A DNA stretch of 64,000 bases from Parasponia andersonii (taxonomy: Eukaryota; Streptophyta; Magnoliopsida; Rosales; Cannabaceae). A program made the position numbers and the translations under genes. The DNA lies in NCBI GenBank assembly GCA_002914805.1, contig JXTB01000170.1, positions 700,330 to 764,329 on the forward strand. The letters are read 5' to 3'. The notes beneath the pieces are model-generated. The model ran no database searches. It was given only the letters and a program-made list of their open reading frames with translations, and was not told the DNA's origin. Shown one piece after another: positions 11,620-23,822 of this stretch (position 1 is the stretch's first letter; each line of letters starts with the position of its first letter).

Positions 11620-12330
11620 CTAAAACTGCTCGCGCTTTTCTTCTAAAAGATCGAGCTCAATCCTCATTAGTGTTTTGTTGCAATCTTGCTCATAGGTTGA
11701 TCGTTGTAGAGAGCTCGCACCAATTTCAATCGGAACCATTGCTTCATATCCGTAAGCTAAATAGAATGGACTTTCTCCGGTAGTGGTTCGTTGATTTGTG
11801 CGATAAGCCCATAAAACTTCAGGGACTACTTCTGGCCAAACTCCTTTATGCTCTTCTAACTTCGTCTTTATATTGTGTTTAAGTATTTTATTTATCACTT
11901 TGACCTGTCCATTGGCTTGTGGATGAACAACAGTGGAGAAATTCTTCTTGATGCCTAAGTTGTTGCAGAAGATATAGAACTCATTGCAGTCAAATTGTTT
12001 CCCATTATCAGAAATTATGGTATGTGGTATACCATAACGGCAGATTATAGATTTGTAAACAAAATCTATCATCTTTTTTGAGGAAATGGTACTCAAGGCT
12101 TCAGCTTCTGCCCCCTTGATGAAATAATCGACTGCGACCACTGCATACTTCAATCCACCTCACGCCAATGGAAGCATTTCGATAATATCAATTCCCCATA
12201 CTGCAAATGGCCATGGACTGGTCATTGGAGTGAGAGGAACATGTGGCATTCTAGGAATAGTTGCAAATCATTGGCATTTGTCACACCTCATAGTAAATTC
12301 CATTGTATCCTTCTTCATGGTCAGCCAAAA
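11620..12330 (-). pseudogene. Integrase of Tat-type element 3, catalytic Glu lost
   Basis: The minus strand reads a zinc-binding remnant (CDKCQ near 12280), then the core: WGIDII (first Asp), SDNGKQFDCNEF (second Asp) and HPQANGQVKVINK. In this family the third acidic residue is the Glu in GQVE; here it is Lys (about 11893-11915), so strand transfer would be abolished. The domain continues through VWPEVVPEVLWAYRTNQR and SPFYLAYGYEAMVP. Stops upstream of 12153 break the link to RNase H. The protein would have joined element cDNA to chromosomal DNA. Confidence 0.8.
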
Positions 12331-12618
12331 ATACCATTGTCTTAGAACCTTGTTCGCAAGTGCCTACCCTCCAGAATGATTTCCATATATTCCTTCGTGA
12401 ATTTCCCTCATAATGTAGTCTACTTTTTCTTCATTGATACATAATAATAACAGCACACTAAAACTTCTTTGATAAAGCTTCTCGTCATAGATAACATAGC
12501 GAGCTACTTTCATTCGAAGTCACTTTGCGTCATCTTTGTTTTCGACGAGATCGCCATTTTGTATATACTTCATTATAGGATCTATCCATGATGATTTTTT
12601 GTCAACTATCATAGCTAT

Positions 12619-13727
12619 TTAGGGCTCTGCTTCGATACTTGGTTTTGTAAGAAACTCGACAGGGACAACCTTTAGTAATTCGGCATCTTTTTTTGAGGCG
12701 AGTTTAGCTAGAGCATCTGCCCAAGTATTCTTAATGCGAGGAAGAATTTGAATGTTATAGGCAGTGAATGTCGAGAATAATCTTGTATCTCCTGTAAATA
12801 AGCCATCATTCTCTCTCCTCTTGCTTGATACTTGCCGTTCACTTGACAAACGACCAATTGGGAATCACTGTATACCTCAATCATTTCGAACTTCATTTCT
12901 TGTGCGAGCTTTAGCCCGGCTATCAGTGCTTCATATTCTGCCTCATTATTTGATACTGGAAATTTGAAGCGAAGTGCACAATGAATATTGTGCCCTTCAG
13001 GACTGATTAGTACTAAGCCTGCACTAGCTCCACTCTCGTTTGACGATCCATCGACATAAAGCTTCCACAATCTAGATAAATCTGTAGCAAGTTTTTTGAT
13101 TACTTCTGTGGGAAGATTGACATCATATGTGAATTTCGTAATGAAATCTGCAAGAGCTTGCCCTTTAATCACCGTGCGGGGTTGAAAATCAATGTCGAAC
13201 TGACTCAACTCAACTGCCCACTTAAGTAGTCTTCTTGAAGCCTCGGGTTTTTGCAGAACCTGCTTTAACGGAAAGTTCATGAAAACTTTGATGGTGTGCA
13301 CATGAAAATAAGGTCGAAGCTTTCTGGATGCGACGATGAGTGCTAATGCCAATTTCTCCATCTCTGGATATCTTGTTTTGGCATCGGATAGTCTTTTACT
13401 TATGTATTACACTGGTCACTATATCTTTTCATATTCTCGAATTAACGCAGCGCTTGTCGCATATTTAGAAATAGCGAAGTATAAATATAATTCTTCCCTC
13501 GGATTTGGCTTCGACAAGAGTGGAGGAGAACCCAAGTGTATTTTTAATTCTTGGAATACCTGCTCACATTCTCCATTCCACTTGAACCTATTCGAATCCT
13601 TCAATACTTCAAAGAATGGTTGGCATTTATCCGTCGACCTGGATACAAATCGACTCAATGCGGCCATTCTTCCTACCAGGCTCTGCACATCTTTGGGTTT
13701 GCGAGGAGATTGCATATCAATCAACAC
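12619..13727 (-). pseudogene. RNase H and second (archaeal-type) RNase H of element 3
   Basis: The frame 13727-13419 covers the end of RT and the connection (RMAALSRFVSRSTDKCQPF). The frame 13361-12708 covers the end of the first RNase H (LKWAVELSQFDIDFQPR, then QALADFI). It continues into a second RNase H-like domain: WKLYVDGSSNESGASAG, NNEAEYEALIAGLKLA and YSDSQLVVCQVNG, with Asp, Glu and Asp acidic residues visible. A duplicated RNase H is a recognised trait of the plant Tat lineage. Frameshifts at about 13390 and 12760 disrupt the polyprotein. Confidence 0.78.
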
Positions 13728-13777
13728 TAGTATCTTCTGAGGGTTAGCTTCAATGCCTCACTGATTGACCATGAAAC

Positions 13778-14430
13778 CTAGAATTTTCCAGATCCTACCC
13801 CGAATGCACACTTCTGGGGATTCAGCTTCATTTGATACTTTCGGAGAATTTTGAACATCTCATCAAGATGCTTGATGTGATCTTCGGCTTTGTTCGACTT
13901 CACCAACATGTCGTCAACATATAAGTCCATTGTCTTGCCAATTTGTTTTACAAACATCTTGTTGACAAGATGCTGGTAGGTTGCTCCTGCGTTGATGAGT
14001 TCGAAGGGCATCTTCTTGTAATAGTATAATCCTCGATTAGTGATGAACGAGGTATGCTCCTCAGCTAGCTCGTACATAGGGATTTGATTGTATCCAGGAT
14101 ATGCGTCCATGAAACTTAAGAGTTCATCGCATCTATAAATTGGTCGATTCTTGGAAGGGGAAAACTGTCCTTCGAGCATGCTTTTTTAAGATCAGTGAAA
14201 TCAATGAACATTCTCCACTTCCTGTTGGGTTTCTTTACCAAAACTGAGTTAGCAAGCCAGTTCGGATAAAAAGATTCCCTGATAAATCCAATTTCGAGCA
14301 ACTTCTCTACTTCTTCTTTCAATGCGACGTAGCGCTCTAGATTCATAGCTCTTCTTTTCTGCCGTACAGGCTTCTTTCTCAGATTTATGTTAAGACGATG
14401 ATATATGATATTCGGATCGATCCCCATCAT
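13778..14430 (-). pseudogene. Reverse transcriptase of Tat-type element 3
   Basis: The frame 14430-14116 carries the N-terminal RT blocks (EEVEKLLEIGFIRE, WLANSVLVKKPNRKWRM, FTDLKKACSKDSFPLP). The frame 14179-13778 carries MDAYPGYNQIPM, KMPFELINAGATYQ and the active-site block YVDDMLVKS with both Asp intact. A frameshift near 14150 separates the halves. Order and wording fit the Tat group. Confidence 0.82.
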
Positions 14431-14940
14431 GTCTGAATGTTACCATGCGAAGACATCCAAGTTAGATTTTAGAAAACTGACCAATGAAGCTTGCATAGGC
14501 TCTTGAAGCTTTGCTCCAATCTTTAAAATCTTGGATGACCTGTCAAATGGCAAATCCTCCAAGTCTTCAATGGGTCTAGTTTTGATCTCTCCATCGATTT
14601 CTCGAGGGTCAAGGTCTTAGCTTATCGTTTCAATTGACACTTTGCTTGATACTTCGACTGACATTTTTCCTGATGCTTCGACTGACGTTTCGCCTGACGC
14701 TTCGACTGACACTTCTCTTGGTAGCTAGAATATCATTGTGCGAGGTGTCGCATCCTTTGTTGCGAGCTTTAAAGAGTTGTTATAATAAGTTCGTGCATCA
14801 TATTGGTTTCCTTGCACTTTGCCTACCCAGTATTGGGTCGGGAATTTCATAGCGAGATGGTAGATTGAAGTAATAGCTCGAAGTTCCCTTAGTATCAGTC
14901 TTCCTAGTACAACATTGAATGCAGAGGGGCAATTTACAAC

Positions 14941-15141
14941 CTAGAATTGGGTCATTATCATTGAAACCCTAGGGTAAGTTCCAACGTTGACCATTAACTC
15001 AATCATGCCCATAGGCATTATACTGTTACTAGTGAATCCGTAGAGTGGAGTGACAACAGGCTTTAGGTCACTTTTATTCAACCCCATGTTCTTAAAGGCG
15101 TCATAGTACAGGATGTCAACAACACTTCCATTATCGACCAA
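14941..15141 (-). pseudogene. Retropepsin-like protease region of element 3
   Basis: The minus strand reads VDNGSVVDILYYDAFKNMGL followed by a beta-rich stretch (GFTSNSIMPMGMIELMVNVG). The expected catalytic motif is D-S/T-G; here it reads D-N-G. The family cleaves the polyprotein. Between this and RT lies a Ser/Glu-rich linker coded by short tandem repeats (14640-14712). Confidence 0.6.
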
Positions 15142-15499
15142 TACTCACCATAACTGCGTGCTTCCACAATTGATCTTTATGGCCAACGCATCATTATGTG
15201 GGTAATGGACCTCTCTCGTGTCTTAAACTGTGAAGGTAATATCCATATCCGGTACTCGCTTAAGCTTTCGTGGTCACTGTTCAAAGTGCATGATGTTAGT
15301 CAACGGCTGCTATCGAGCTTCTCGTGCATACCTATCCTGCGCTCTCTTGGAATCTCCACCAACGTGCAGTCCTCTGAAAATAGATCGCACCTTGCACTGA
15401 ATTTCTGGAGGTCGCTGTCAGTTTTCTTCTCGCCTTTCATTATGCTGTTTAGTATACTGTCACAGCCGCCCTTCTATAATTAATCTTTCGATCTCATCT

Positions 15500-16650
15500 T
15501 TTAGGGAAAAGTAGTTATTGGTATCGTGTCCAATGTCATTGTGATACTGACAAAACTTTTTGGGGTCACGCCTTGCTCTATCTCTTTTCATCAGTTCCAG
15601 TTGATGATACTGCTCCTATTGGTTTGTGACCGCATAGATATGATCTATGGGTGCATTCAATTTAGTATAATTATTGTTGTTGTTTGTGGTTGCATCTTTA
15701 GCAGCATCCTTTCCTCCTCCCTTTGTCATCTTATAAAGGTTTTCGCGTGAAGATTCCTCCTTTAGATGCTGACCAACTCTTCGATAGAAGTCTTCAAGGG
15801 TTCTGTATTCTCGCTCTAGTAACTCTTCCCAGGAACCATTTCTTTGCCGCTCCTATGAGAGTTACAGCAAAACATCTATAACGTGCGAAATCATCAACAC
15901 GATGAAATTCCATCAGATCACTGAAGTGATTCAAATGGTCCTGTGGATCAGTTTTCCCATCAAAAGTGTTTATGGTAGGAAGTTTAAATCCAACAAGTAA
16001 GGCAGCAACTCGAACCTCCTCGTTGAATGGCGATTGACGATACCCATCAACGAGCTCATCGTCCCAGGCAGCAAGTGCATCTAATACAATCCTCAGATTA
16101 TGAACATCGACAATCAGAGGGAGAACATTCTCTCTTACTGGTGGTAGGAGTGGCCTCTGATCGTTGTCACGATATAAGGCGAGTTAGCTGTGACCTTAGG
16201 GATTCCAATGAAATAGTGTGATGAGATCGACTTTGGTCGTTGTGATGCAATGTGGATCGCTCCTGAGTACATCGCTGATCCAGATGTTGTCTCAGGTCTA
16301 TAGGATTCTGTCGAGATTCCCTACTAGTCCTTTCAAAGACACTCCTCGATTGAAATTTTTGCTCGTTATCTACATAATCAAGATTGATGGTCGCTCTCTG
16401 GGAAGGTTGTCCATGATCACGATCAGTGCTCGAACTTTCAGTACCAGATTCCAGAGGCAAGTCTGCGATCTTACCTTTTCCCTTGGAGATGCAATCTCCA
16501 TGACGCTCCTACTGGGTTTTAGGTTGGTCGCGGTTTTTTGTCTCCAAAATCTGAATTCCTCTCTCAGATTGTTGAGCAGAACGTTCTCTGGGATGTTTGT
16601 GCAGCGGCGGAGTCACCATTTGTCCCTCAGCAAGTCATCGTAGAGAGTCA
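15500..16650 (-). pseudogene. Gag remnant of Tat-type element 3
   Basis: The minus strand from about 16640 downward contains a hydrophilic N-terminal stretch (DRDHGQPSQRATINLDYVD, then Arg/Ser/Gln-rich text to 16167). Frame-shifted pieces carry gag-like text down to about 15500, for example around 15830-15960. A zinc knuckle is not clear. Assignment rests on position directly after the primer site and before protease. Confidence 0.5.
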
Positions 16651-16882
16651 TTAATTTGACTAGTGATTTGCTAAAGGTTCACCAGTGCCGCCTCCATGCA
16701 ATCCTGTCTTTGGACAATATTTTCTGGCACGACAGTAGCAGGTTGATCCTGAGCAGGATCTACTTGCATAGCAGCAGTGCTTTAGGGATGATTGTGGCTA
16801 ATTCCGGTGTTTTTGGTAGTGTTTTGGTGTTTACCATTGTTGAAAGAAGTGGAATTGACAATTTTTTTTTGCTGGAATAGAC

Positions 16883-16900
16883 CTCCTTCTAGCGCCAATT
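16883..16900 (-). other. Primer-binding site of element 3
   Basis: The minus strand just inside the 5' LTR reads ATTGGCGCTAGAAGGAGG. A TGGCGC-type primer site is common in Tat-group elements. I do not assign the tRNA. Confidence 0.6.
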
Positions 16901-17584
16901 GTTGACGGAGGTTTTGTTAACAATAAATTTGGAAAAATTGCAAGATGTGGCTTGTGTGTAAAAAGGGTTAGTCAATCAAAGCAAATGAAGAGACAAGAAT
17001 TTTATAATAGTTCAGCCCCAAAAAAGATGAGTCTACGTCCACTGTTTTTTACTATTTTCTGGAAAATTACAAGAGTTTTGTTAAGTTTCAAGGCTGGAAT
17101 TCCAAGAACTCAAAATTATAGTGTATTATCCAGAAAGAAGAAGTAAGTGTCTAAAAAGTTTCCAAAAGATCTAAAAGATCCAAGATCTCTTACAACTGCA
17201 TTGAACTCCCTTTATATAGGTGAGGATAGTTTAATGTTTCCCAATTGTGAGAATAAGTAATTATATAATCAGAAAATACAATTTGAGTAACAATATAACT
17301 GGGTAATAACTTAAATGAGATGACTGGTCGATCTTTAAAAAGAAACTTTTGTTTACCTTCCTTTGTAGGTTACTTGTTTGACGAAACTTAGTCTAGTTTC
17401 CTTTTCATTCTAGTCGCACTTAACTCGTTCAGAGGAGATTATACTAACTTATGAGGTGGAGATCGCACTTGACTCTTTCGGAGGAGGTCGCACTTAATCT
17501 TACCCATGCGACCTGACACATCCACTTGATCAACTTTTCTCTTTTTGGCATTGACCAACATATAAATTTTTAGACCGCACAACA
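16901..17584 (-). repeat. 5' LTR of Tat-type element 3
   Basis: This 684-bp LTR begins TGTTGACGGAGG and ends ACCGCACAACA, followed by the target duplication GTTAG at 17585-17589. It pairs with 6946-7604. The differences I read are mostly transitions. Confidence 0.92.
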
Positions 17585-17589
17585 GTTAG

Positions 17590-18796
17590 CAATAGAAACA
17601 ATAACTATGAAAAGACTTCAATTCATTATCCTTCTATGAAAGAATCATGAAAAGATAACCTGAAAAACAAATGTGACTTATTTCTTTCTTTGAAAAAAAT
17701 GAGACAACATTATTAAAAAGTAAGAATGGTTGCCACAGAGGGGCAATTTCCTCAAAAAATAATAGGCCCAGAATAGTTGGCATTCAAAGCCTCATTTTGC
17801 TAAGTCATGATGGTTGTTTGGGAGTCACTCTACAATGAATAATAACTCCAACTCAAATCCATAACATCAATGAATGAGATAGCTAAATTTGTTATTGCCA
17901 ATTCACCTTCAAAAGCCAAATCTAATTCCTACTTTTCCAAATAGTATCTATAACTACTGCCCTAAACAGAAGAAAATCATCCTTCTCTTCTTTAATTAAC
18001 AGCCATTGCATGAGAGATTGGATACTAATTATAATCCTTATAAGAATGGAAAGACAGAGAATCTGCACTGATGTTCCATTTACTATTAAACCAAATTATT
18101 CTAGTTAAGATAACATATCTTAGGATAGCTTACATCAAAAGCAACCATAAAAGGGTTGTGGAAGAGCAAAATGAATATTGTTGTAGAGCATACCCAGTCC
18201 TGTGCCTATATTAATCAACAACATTTTACAAACACCCATGAAAATGATTCCTTCAACAAGAATATCGAATCCATAAAACATAGAAAAATAAGTAAATTTT
18301 GATGTTTAGGAATCCAGACTTGTCTATCCCCATCTTATAATTGAAGAGACATACAATATATGGATAAAGGCAATTGAAGATAAACGATATTGTTGTTTTC
18401 TACATTGTTCGTATACACTTTATGAATTTGTTTGCATAAATTCTAGATAATAAACACAATCAGATCAAAGATAGAAAATAAGAAAAAAAAAAACAAAATA
18501 ATCGCGTCAACATATTAAGTGTTTAAATAACAAAAAGGAAAAAAAAAATCATGAAATAAGAACAGGTATCAATTATCAATTATTAATTAGAAAGAAATCA
18601 TGGATACCATAAATCTCAGACAAAATCACCTCAAATCACTGATTGATTGTGTTTGAAAACAAATTGAGCAGATTTAGTTTTTTGATAAGGGATTACCTTT
18701 TCGATATTAGTAATCAAGTTGTAAAGGGTCCCAAATGCACCTCCAATAAGAGTCAAACACATTTTCACTGTCTTTGAAGCTTGAGACCTAGCAGAG
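17590..18796. other. AT-rich host sequence between element 3 and the copia element
   Basis: No retroelement similarity is seen. On the minus strand, 18787-18697 is open (KTVKMCLTLIGGAFGTLYNL) and is bounded by an acceptor-like CTCTCTGCTAG and a donor-like GAAAAG|GTAATC. It could be an internal exon of a host gene, but I do not recognise the protein. The rest is T-rich on the minus strand and intron-like. Confidence 0.3.
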
Positions 18797-19318
18797 AGTC
18801 GAGGATGAAAATGCTCAGTGACAATAACTGTGTATGCAAAACACGGATTGCATACCATATATGGTAAAAAAAAAAAAGAAAAATAAAACGAATACACACC
18901 GTGTGTAATAAGTGTGGTATATTAGGAAACTTTGAGAGAAAAATGTGTAAAGTTTGGAGGAGCCTCAACTATAAATAGGGTCCTCTTCTCTCATTGTTAA
19001 TTATCCCAGAGAAGTGAGAAACACCAGGCATAGTGAAAGTAAAATAGAGAGATTTTATTCTTAAAAGTTAGAGAAAAATACGGTTTCTCTCTTGGGTGTA
19101 TTCGGGGTCTGGGGTGTGAGTTAAGAGTGTTAGTGGAAACACTTGTAAAGGTTCTCTTTTCTCCCAGTAGTGAAAATCAACAGCAGCTTCGTGAACGTAG
19201 CCAATTTGGTGAATCACACTAATTTGTGCATTTTGTTTATTTTATTTCGGCATTATTTTTCACATTTATTCTATTGCTTCCACTATTGTGTGTCTATTAG
19301 GGAGATTATTCCCTAATA
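18797..19318 (+). repeat. 5' LTR of the copia element
   Basis: The LTR ends ATTCCCTAATA just before the primer site. It has a clear TATA box (AACTATAAATAGGG, about 18968-18981) followed by a leader starting near TCTCTCATTG, matching the right LTR at 23470-23483. Confidence 0.85.
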
Positions 19319-19320
19319 AC

Positions 19321-19332
19321 TGGTATCAGAGC
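19321..19332 (+). other. tRNA-iMet primer-binding site of the copia element
   Basis: TGGTATCAGAGC lies 2 bp after the left LTR and is complementary to the 3' end of plant initiator tRNA-Met. Confidence 0.85.
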
Positions 19333-19356
19333 TTCATTCGATATTTTAGTGGGGTG

Positions 19357-22300
19357 ATGGCCAGGGGTGAAAGATTAGGACCTGGAATTGACAAGTTTGA
19401 CGATACAGACTTCTCATACTGGAGATTGCAGATCAATGACTATCTGCATAGTAAAAAATTATATCAGCCTCTATCAGAGAAGAAACCAGAGAAGATGGAG
19501 GACAACGACTGGCAACTCCTTGATCGACAAGAGTTAGACGTAATCCGATTAACGCTAACAAAGAACATTGCTCATAATGTGGCAGAGGCAAAAACTACAG
19601 TAGAGATGATGAGCATCCTGTCAGACATGTATGAGAAGCCGTCGGCAAATAACAAGGTATATCTGATGAAAAATTTGTTTTGTTTAAAGATGGAAGAAGG
19701 TGCTTCAGTTGCAACACAATCGTTTCTCAGTTGACGTCTGTCGAAATTAATTTCGACGATGAAGTTCGTGCTCTAATTCTTCTGGCATCTCTACCAAACA
19801 GCTGGGAACTAATGAGGGCTACAGTTAGCAATTCTGTAGGTAAAGGAAAGCTGCAATTCATGATGTTAGAGACCGAATTTTGGTAGAAGAAGTTCGCCGA
19901 ATTGATTCAGGTGAAGGCACATCATCGAATTCTGCCCTAAATCTCGAGAACAGGGGCAGGAGCAGCGAGAAGAATTCTAACCGGGGTCGTGGTAGGTTCA
20001 AGTCAAGGAATGGCAGAGACAAGTTCAGATCTGGAAGAAGACCAGAATGCTGGAATTGTAGCAAAACTGGCCATATAAAAAGGAATTGCAGAGCACCAAG
20101 GAAAGACGACAACAGAAACGATGCGACTGTCATAACTGATGAGGTACAAGACGCTTTACTATTATCTGTAGATAATCAAATTGACTCTAAGGTCTTAGAC
20201 TCTAGAGCTTCGTTTCATACCACTGCACACCGTGATTTACTAGAGAATTATATCGCTGGTAATTATGGAAAGGTTTATCTATCCGATGGAGAATCTTTGG
20301 ATATTATTGGTATGGGTGATATCCGTCTGAAGATATCAAACGGATTGGTGTGGAAAATCCAGAAAGTAAGCCATGTACCTAGATTGATGTGGAACCTTAC
20401 ATCAATGGGACAGCTCTACGAGGAAGGACACAATGTGACCTTTACTGGTGGTTCGTGGAAGGTTAGCAAATGAGCCATGGTTGTTGCTCGAGGAAACAAA
20501 ACTGGAACTCTCTACATAACTTCCAGTAGTAGAGATACATTGGCGACTGTCAATGCTAGTGTTGATTCAAGTCTATGGCACTGTAGACTTGGGCATATGA
20601 GCGAAAAGGGAATAAAGGTAATGCTATCAAAGGGAAAGCTTCCAGAGCTAAAGTCAGTTGAGTATAGCCTGTGCAAAAGCTGTATCTTTGGCAAGCAAAA
20701 GAGGGTAAGCTTTTTGAAAGGCAGAAGAGAACCGAAAGCAGCAAAATTGGAGCTGGTTCATACAGACGTATGAGGGCCATCTCCTGTGACATCCCTTGGA
20801 GGTTCAAGTTACTATGTGACATTGATTGACGATTCGAGCAGAAAGGTATGGGTTTATTTTCTGAAAAATAAATCTGATGTTTATGATACCTTTAAGAAGT
20901 GGAAAGCCATGGTTGAGAACGAAACTAATCTGAAAGTGAAATGCTTGCAGTCTGATAATAGGGGAGAATCTGATGACGATGATTTGAAGAAATATTGTGC
21001 TATTAATGGGATCAAGTTCAAGAAAACCATTCCAGGGAAACCTCAACAGAATGATGTTGCTGAAAGAATGAACAGAACCCTATATAAATGTGCAAGGAGC
21101 ATGAGATTGCACGTGGGGTTGCCAAAGACATTCTGGGACGATGCAGTTAACACTGCTGTATATCTTATCAAGAGAGGGCCATCAGTACCATTGGATTGCA
21201 GAATACCAGAGGAGGTCTGGAGCGGTGAAGAGGTAAATCTTTCTTTCCTGAAAGTATTTGGCTGTCTATCTTATGTTCATATAGACCCTGCCAATAGAAG
21301 TAAACTTGATCTCAAGTCTAAAAAAATTTTCTTAATTGGTTATGGTGATGCTGAGTTTGGTTATCATTTTTGGGATGACCAAAATCAAAAGATCATCAGA
21401 AGTAGGGATGTCATATTCAATGAGAAAGTGATGTAAAAGGACAGATTAGGCACCGGAGTTGATAATGCAAGTCCTGAAGTTAAAAAGTTTAGGGTAATAC
21501 CATCGAATGAAATCCAAACAGATGAAATAAAGATTAATGATGGCAAAAAGATTAAGAAGCTGTAGCACCAGTAGCAGACCCACAGACCCCAGTGGGTGAA
21601 CTCAGAAGATCTTCCAGAACAATTCGACCTCCTCAGAGATATTCCCAGCACTGCATTACATTCTGTTGACTGATAAAGGCGAGCTTGAGACTTATGAATA
21701 AGCGGTGCAAAATGATGAGTCAACCAAGTGGGAGTTAGCCATGAAAGATGAGATGGAGTCACTGGCATCCAATCAGACATGGGAACTGGCCGTACTACCA
21801 GAAGGAAAGAAGGCATTACACAACAAGTAGGTGTACCGAATAAAGGAAGAACATGATGGTAGCAAGCGATACAAAGCAAGACTTGTTGTCAAAGGCTTTC
21901 AATAGAAGGAAGGCATCGACTACAACTAGATTTTCTCTCCAGTGGTCAAATTGACCACTATCAGAACAGTACTTGGGTTGGTGGCTAAAGAAGACTTGCA
22001 TCTAGAGTAATTAGATGTCAAGACGGCATTTCTTCATGGTGACCTGGAAGAAAAAATTTACATGAAGCAGCCACAAGGTTTTGAAGTACAAGGGAAAGAG
22101 AAAATGGTGTGCAAACTTCAGAAATGCATGTATGGCCTGAAACAGGCTCCAAGACAGTGGTACAAGAAGTTCGATGCATTTATGAGTAACAATGGTTGCT
22201 TGCGATGCCAGGTAGATCATTGCTGTTACGTGAAGAGATTTGACAATTCCTATATTATTCTACTTCAATATATAGATAATATGTTAATTGCTGGAGCAAA

Positions 22301-23227
22301 TATGGAGGAAATCGATAAGCTCAAGAAAGAATTGTCAATAGAGTTTTATATGAAGGATTTAGGAGCTACAAAGCAAATCCTTGGGATGCGGATTTCTAGA
22401 GACAGGGTGAAAGGGAGTTTGAAGCTATCTTAGGAGGAGTATGTGAAGAAGGTGCTTAGCAGATTCAACATAGATAATGCAAAGCCTGTAAGTACTCCTT
22501 TGGCTAGTCACTTCAAACTAACCAAGGAGCAGTCACCCTCAACAGAGCAAGAACGAGTTCACATGGCCAAGGTGCCATATTCTTCTGCTATTGGCAGCCT
22601 TATGTATGCCATGGTGTGTACAAGACTGGATATAGTACATGCAGTGGGAGTTGTGAGCCGATACATGAGCAAGGAAAACAGCACTGGAAAGTGGTGAAGT
22701 GGATTCTCAGGTACTTGAGAGGCACTAGCAACATGGCCTTGTGCTTCAGAAAGTTAGATCTGGGTTTACAAGGCTATGTGGATGCTGACATGGCTAGTGA
22801 TGTAGACGGCATGAAGAGTACTACTGGATATGTATTTACATTAGGTGGTACAACTGTTAGCTGGGTCTCAAATCTACAAAACATTGTCGCTCTATCTACT
22901 ACTGAAGCAGAGTATGCTGTTGTGACAGAAGCAAGCAAATAGTTGATTTGGTTGCAAAGCTTCTTAGAGGAACTGCCTCATAATTATAGGAAGAACACTT
23001 TGCATTGTGACAGTCAAAGTGCTATTCATCTTGCGAAGAACCCTGTGCATCATGCTTGGACAAAGCATATACATGTTTGGTATCACTTCATATGCTCAGC
23101 TTCGGAAGATGGAGTCTTAGTGCTAGAAAAGATTCCAGGAAGCAAGAACCCAGCAGATGTGTTAATTAAGACAGTGACCATTGACAAACTGAAGTTGTGT
23201 TCAGGTTCAGTTGGCTTGCAAGCATGA
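19357..23227 (+). pseudogene. Copia gag-pol polyprotein, broken, catalytic residues lost
   Basis: Gag starts at Met 19357 (MARGERLGPGIDKFDDTDFS) and runs to a stop at 19732. It continues in another frame and carries the zinc knuckle CWNCSKTGHIKRNC (20047-20088). The protease motif reads DSRAS instead of DSGAS (about 20199-20213). Integrase has an H-x4-H zinc site (LWHCRLGHM), CKSC, and D-D-E residues (LIDDSS, QSDNRGE, NDVAERMN), but a TGA replaces an expected Trp at 20771-20773. RT carries YIDNML instead of YVDDML (about 22269-22285). RNase H reads STTGYVFTLGG and ALSTTEAEY. Other stops include 20471, 21434, 22430, 22697 and 22940. It cannot be active on its own. Confidence 0.88.
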
Positions 23228-23300
23228 AGAAGAGAGAGATGAGCTACTGCATTGATCGAATGTGAAGAAATGATTGGAATCAAGTCTTTAAGTGGGAGAT

Positions 23301-23822
23301 TATTAGTGAGCATTAAATGCTCAGTGACAATAACCGTGTATGCAAAATACGGTTTGCATATCATACACCGTAAAAGAAAAGAAAAATAAAATGCGTACAA
23401 ACCGTGTGTGATAAGTATGATATATTAGGAAACTTTGAGAGGAAGATGTGTAAAGTTTGGAGGAGCCTCAACTATAAATAGGGTCCTCTTCTCTCATTGT
23501 TAATCATCCCAGAGAAGTGAGAAATACAAAGCATAGTGAGAGTAAAATAGAGAGATTTTATTCTTAAGAGTTAGAGAAAAATACAGTTTTTCTCTTGGGT
23601 GTATTCGGGGTTTGGGGTGTGAGTTGAGAGTATTGAGTGGAAACACTTGTAAAGGTTCTTTTTTCTCCCAATAGTGAAAATCAATAGCAGCTCCATGGAC
23701 GTAGCCAATTTGATGAACCACGCTAATTTGTGTGTCCTGTTTATTTTATTTCGGTATTATTTTTCACATTTATTCTATCGCTTCTACTATTGTGTGTCTA
23801 TTAGGGAGATTATTCCCTAACA
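23301..23822 (+). repeat. 3' LTR of the copia element
   Basis: This LTR repeats the 5' LTR and ends ATTCCCTAACA at 23822. It contains the TATA box AACTATAAATAGGG near 23470-23483. Confidence 0.85.

Larger units (their letters stand above)
6946..17584 (-). mobile_element. Complete Tat-type Ty3/gypsy retrotransposon (element 3)
   Basis: Two LTRs (6946-7604 and 16901-17584) are bounded by TG...CA and by identical 5-bp target duplications GTTAG (6941-6945 and 17585-17589), so both edges are exact. On the minus strand the order is 5' LTR, primer site (ATTGGCGCTAGAAGGAGG, about 16883-16900), gag, protease, RT, RNase H with a second RNase H, integrase, non-coding spacer, antisense gene, polypurine tract (7605-7622) and 3' LTR. 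The second RNase H and the antisense gene are known traits of the Tat/Ogre group. LTRs differ at roughly one base in seven over a hand-compared 150-bp stretch, indicating an old insertion. Coding regions are broken. Confidence 0.92.
18797..23822 (+). mobile_element. Ty1/copia retrotransposon, TNT1-94-like, decayed
   Basis: LTRs lie at about 18797-19318 and 23301-23822. A tRNA-iMet primer site (TGGTATCAGAGC, 19321-19332) follows the left LTR, and a polypurine-like AAGTGGGAGAT (about 23290-23300) precedes the right one. Coding order on the + strand is gag, protease, integrase, RT, RNase H, which is diagnostic for Ty1/copia. LTRs differ at roughly one base in eleven over a hand-compared 135-bp stretch. 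The 5' edge is uncertain: if the LTR starts at TGCTCAGTG (18812 and 23318), then GAAAA flanks both sides (18807-18811 and 23823-23827) as a target duplication. Confidence 0.9.

Noticed and set aside
18631..18968. Minus-strand frames running from the copia LTR into host sequence
   Set aside because: The upstream halves are LTR sequence. Only 18787-18697 could be host exon, and that is noted with low confidence.
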